DNA of 64,000 nt from an uncultured Thalassotalea sp. (GTDB taxonomy: Bacteria > Pseudomonadota > Gammaproteobacteria > Enterobacterales > Alteromonadaceae). A program made the translations under genes and the position numbers. The notes beneath the pieces were generated by a model. It did not search any database and was not told where the DNA came from. It worked only from the letters and a program-made list of their open reading frames with translations. The stretch spans positions 310,001 to 374,000 of the forward strand of contig CANLNK010000001.1 of the NCBI GenBank assembly GCA_947492575.1. The letters are read 5' to 3'. Of this stretch, positions 62,786 through 64,000 are shown in pieces; positions within the stretch are counted from its first letter, which is position 1; the number at the start of each line of letters is the position of its first letter.

Positions 62786-63454
62786 TTAATGCATACCTAC
62801 TTTCTTCAATTTTGTTATGGCAGGTATGCTGTTCCAATGCTTTTTCCATCTAGCATAAAGCAAGCCCAGCATAGACAGTAATACAAAAACAAAAGGTGTA
62901 GGCTCAGAAACAGCTATAGCTTGTCCGTTAACAAAAGGTACTCTGCCGTCAGCACTGCCGAAGGTATCCCAAATAGACCAAGTTGCGCTGAATGTCTCAA
63001 AAGATGCCAAGTAGTTCGTATCTGCATCAGAATCTAAGAACCTGTAGTCAATGCTAAATTCATCGACAAAATCGATATCTTTTACACTAAGGCTGTAGGG
63101 GCCACCGCGATTGCCAGTTTCTGTTATGTAGTAATAACTTTTAGTGAGCAATGTGTCTTCAAAATAAAAGTAGTAGTAGCCATCAATGCCCCGATAACCC
63201 TCATCAACAAAACCTAAATCAAAAGCGTCAAAACTATGGGTAGTTTTGCTACTAAAATCCCAATAGGAGCCTTCGCCTTGAGCTGTGAATGTCAGCCTGA
63301 GGGTATCGTATAGATTAAAATCAGTGCTAAAAATATCTTCGCCGTTTTCTAATGAGAGATTTGTTCCATCGAATGAAAATTCTGCTTCGATGAGATTTGC
63401 TTTCACGGGTGAGGCTATCAATAGCAGGAATAAGATTTGGAGTAAGATTTTCAT
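62786..63454 (-). CDS. PEP-CTERM-like exported protein
   Basis: A 222-residue protein with a signal peptide (MKILLQILFLLLIASPVKA), a beta-rich aromatic domain, and a C-terminal sorting-like signal: VSEPTP, a hydrophobic helix (FVFVLLSMLGLLYA), then a basic RWKKHW. This resembles PEP-CTERM (usually V-P-E-P), the target of exosortase, although the motif reads S-E-P and about 15 residues follow the basic patch. No exosortase gene is in the window. Function unknown; such proteins are often exopolysaccharide-associated. Confidence 0.7.
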   Translation of the reverse strand: MKILLQILFLLLIASPVKANLIEAEFSFDGTNLSLENGEDIFSTDFNLYDTLRLTFTAQGEGSYWDFSSKTTHSFDAFDLGFVDEGYRGIDGYYYFYFEDTLLTKSYYYITETGNRGGPYSLSVKDIDFVDEFSIDYRFLDSDADTNYLASFETFSATWSIWDTFGSADGRVPFVNGQAIAVSEPTPFVFVLLSMLGLLYARWKKHWNSIPAITKLKKVGMH

Positions 63455-63668
63455 AATTTTCCTATTTATTTACGCTCATTTTCGCGTAATGACTCAGTAA
63501 AAATGCAAGCATTCTAGGAATGATACCCATGAAATGTGGAGAAAATATGGACTAGTCTTTTTGCCAATTAGTGAGCTTTATTCAGCTCTTTCCATTTTTT
63601 CTCCACATTTGTTTGGCATAACTGCCTCGATTGAATTGGCTTACGCCAGAGAGAGGAGTATGTATCGT

Positions 63669-64000
63669 ATGAGGTTAAACAAGCTATATTTTGCTGTAAT
63701 AGCATTTGGCACCTCGCTTTCTAGTGTCGCGCAAACAACATTAGAACCGCTAAATATCAGCATTGATGAAAACACCAAGACGAATGCCGTCATAGGGCAA
63801 GTTAATTTTGTTGATGGACAATTTAACAAGACTGTTCGACTTGAGGTGGGTAAGTCGCCACTAAACAACTGGGTAACTAACGGCGAAGCGTTTGAGTCTA
63901 TTTCGTTTACCTCAACTTTTTCACAAGCGCCTATTGTTTTCGGTCAAATTCAATCAAATAGTGATTATGACGTTGAATATGAGGTAAGTACTTATTCTTA
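63669..64000 (+). CDS. Exported protein, N-terminal part (3' end outside window)
   Basis: At least 110 residues, open to the window edge. A signal peptide (MRLNKLYFAVIAFGTSLSSVAQ) is followed by beta-rich sequence including NWVTNGEAFESISF and QAPIVFGQIQSNSDYDVEYEV, a pattern like the repeat units of large secreted adhesins or H-type lectin-like domains. GAGAGGAG lies about 10 nt upstream; an in-frame ATG at 63660 is too close to it. The family is uncertain until the rest is seen. Confidence 0.7.
   Translation, partial: MRLNKLYFAVIAFGTSLSSVAQTTLEPLNISIDENTKTNAVIGQVNFVDGQFNKTVRLEVGKSPLNNWVTNGEAFESISFTSTFSQAPIVFGQIQSNSDYDVEYEVSTYS

Overview
This window is chromosomal DNA from a marine gammaproteobacterium of the Alteromonadales. 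A Colwelliaceae member (Colwellia/Thalassotalea-like) is my best guess. The basis is the fairly AT-rich composition, gene orders shared with gammaproteobacteria (pepA-holC-valS divergent from lptFG; lpoA-yraN-diaA-dolP divergent from rsmI; mutS divergent from recA), and typical accessory proteins (DUF3718-like, TPR-GGDEF, PEP-CTERM-like). Species cannot be fixed from sequence reading alone.

Layout. 1-5.1 kb: end of a cytochrome c maturation operon (ccmF end, ccmG, ccmH, ccmI), then a secreted glutathione peroxidase and ferrochelatase. 5.2-14.1 kb: csp, valS-holC-pepA, lptF-lptG, an RDD membrane protein and tRNA-Leu(CAA). 14.1-22.8 kb: an 8.7-kb genomic island in the 3' half of that tRNA gene, bounded by 93-bp direct repeats with one mismatch. 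It holds a decayed tyrosine integrase, two orphan lipoproteins, a lipoprotein metallophosphoesterase, four very small membrane proteins, a winged-helix/nuclease-like protein, an almost lysine/arginine-free acidic protein, and a gene-free stretch of almost 1 kb full of hairpins. 23-33 kb: TPR-GGDEF protein, formaldehyde detoxification pair (frmA-like, fghA), mutS, recA with a LexA box. 33.2-38 kb: dolP, diaA, yraN, lpoA, rsmI. 38-42.3 kb: a DesK/DesR-type two-component operon, an SMR transporter, a TPR protein and rnpB. 42.5-49.9 kb: a six-gene MacAB-like export operon ending in its own NtrC/NtrY-like pair. 50-53.5 kb: glnD with an AblB-like gene. 53.8-60.7 kb: MarR regulator, a BON-hemerythrin-phosphatase/lipid kinase operon, a sigma-54 activator, and a small gene with glutamate dehydrogenase. 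60.8-64 kb: a MetF-like gene behind a met box, an outer-membrane barrel, a PEP-CTERM-like protein and the start of a secreted protein.

How parts work together. Several regulatory circuits can be read from the DNA. The export operon has a GG-N10-GC sigma-54 promoter with two upstream TGTCC/GGACA palindromes and encodes its own activator. The BON operon has a near-consensus sigma-54 promoter next to a second activator gene. The DesK/DesR-type operon and the TPR gene share a conserved block with two TGAC-N4-GTC half-palindromes. The MetF-like gene has a two-unit MetJ-type operator.

The most novel material is in the tRNA-Leu island: a candidate large structured RNA (about 17745-18472), twin hairpins that enclose the ribosome binding site and start codon of two small membrane-protein genes, and a DNA-mimic-like acidic protein beside the structured region.
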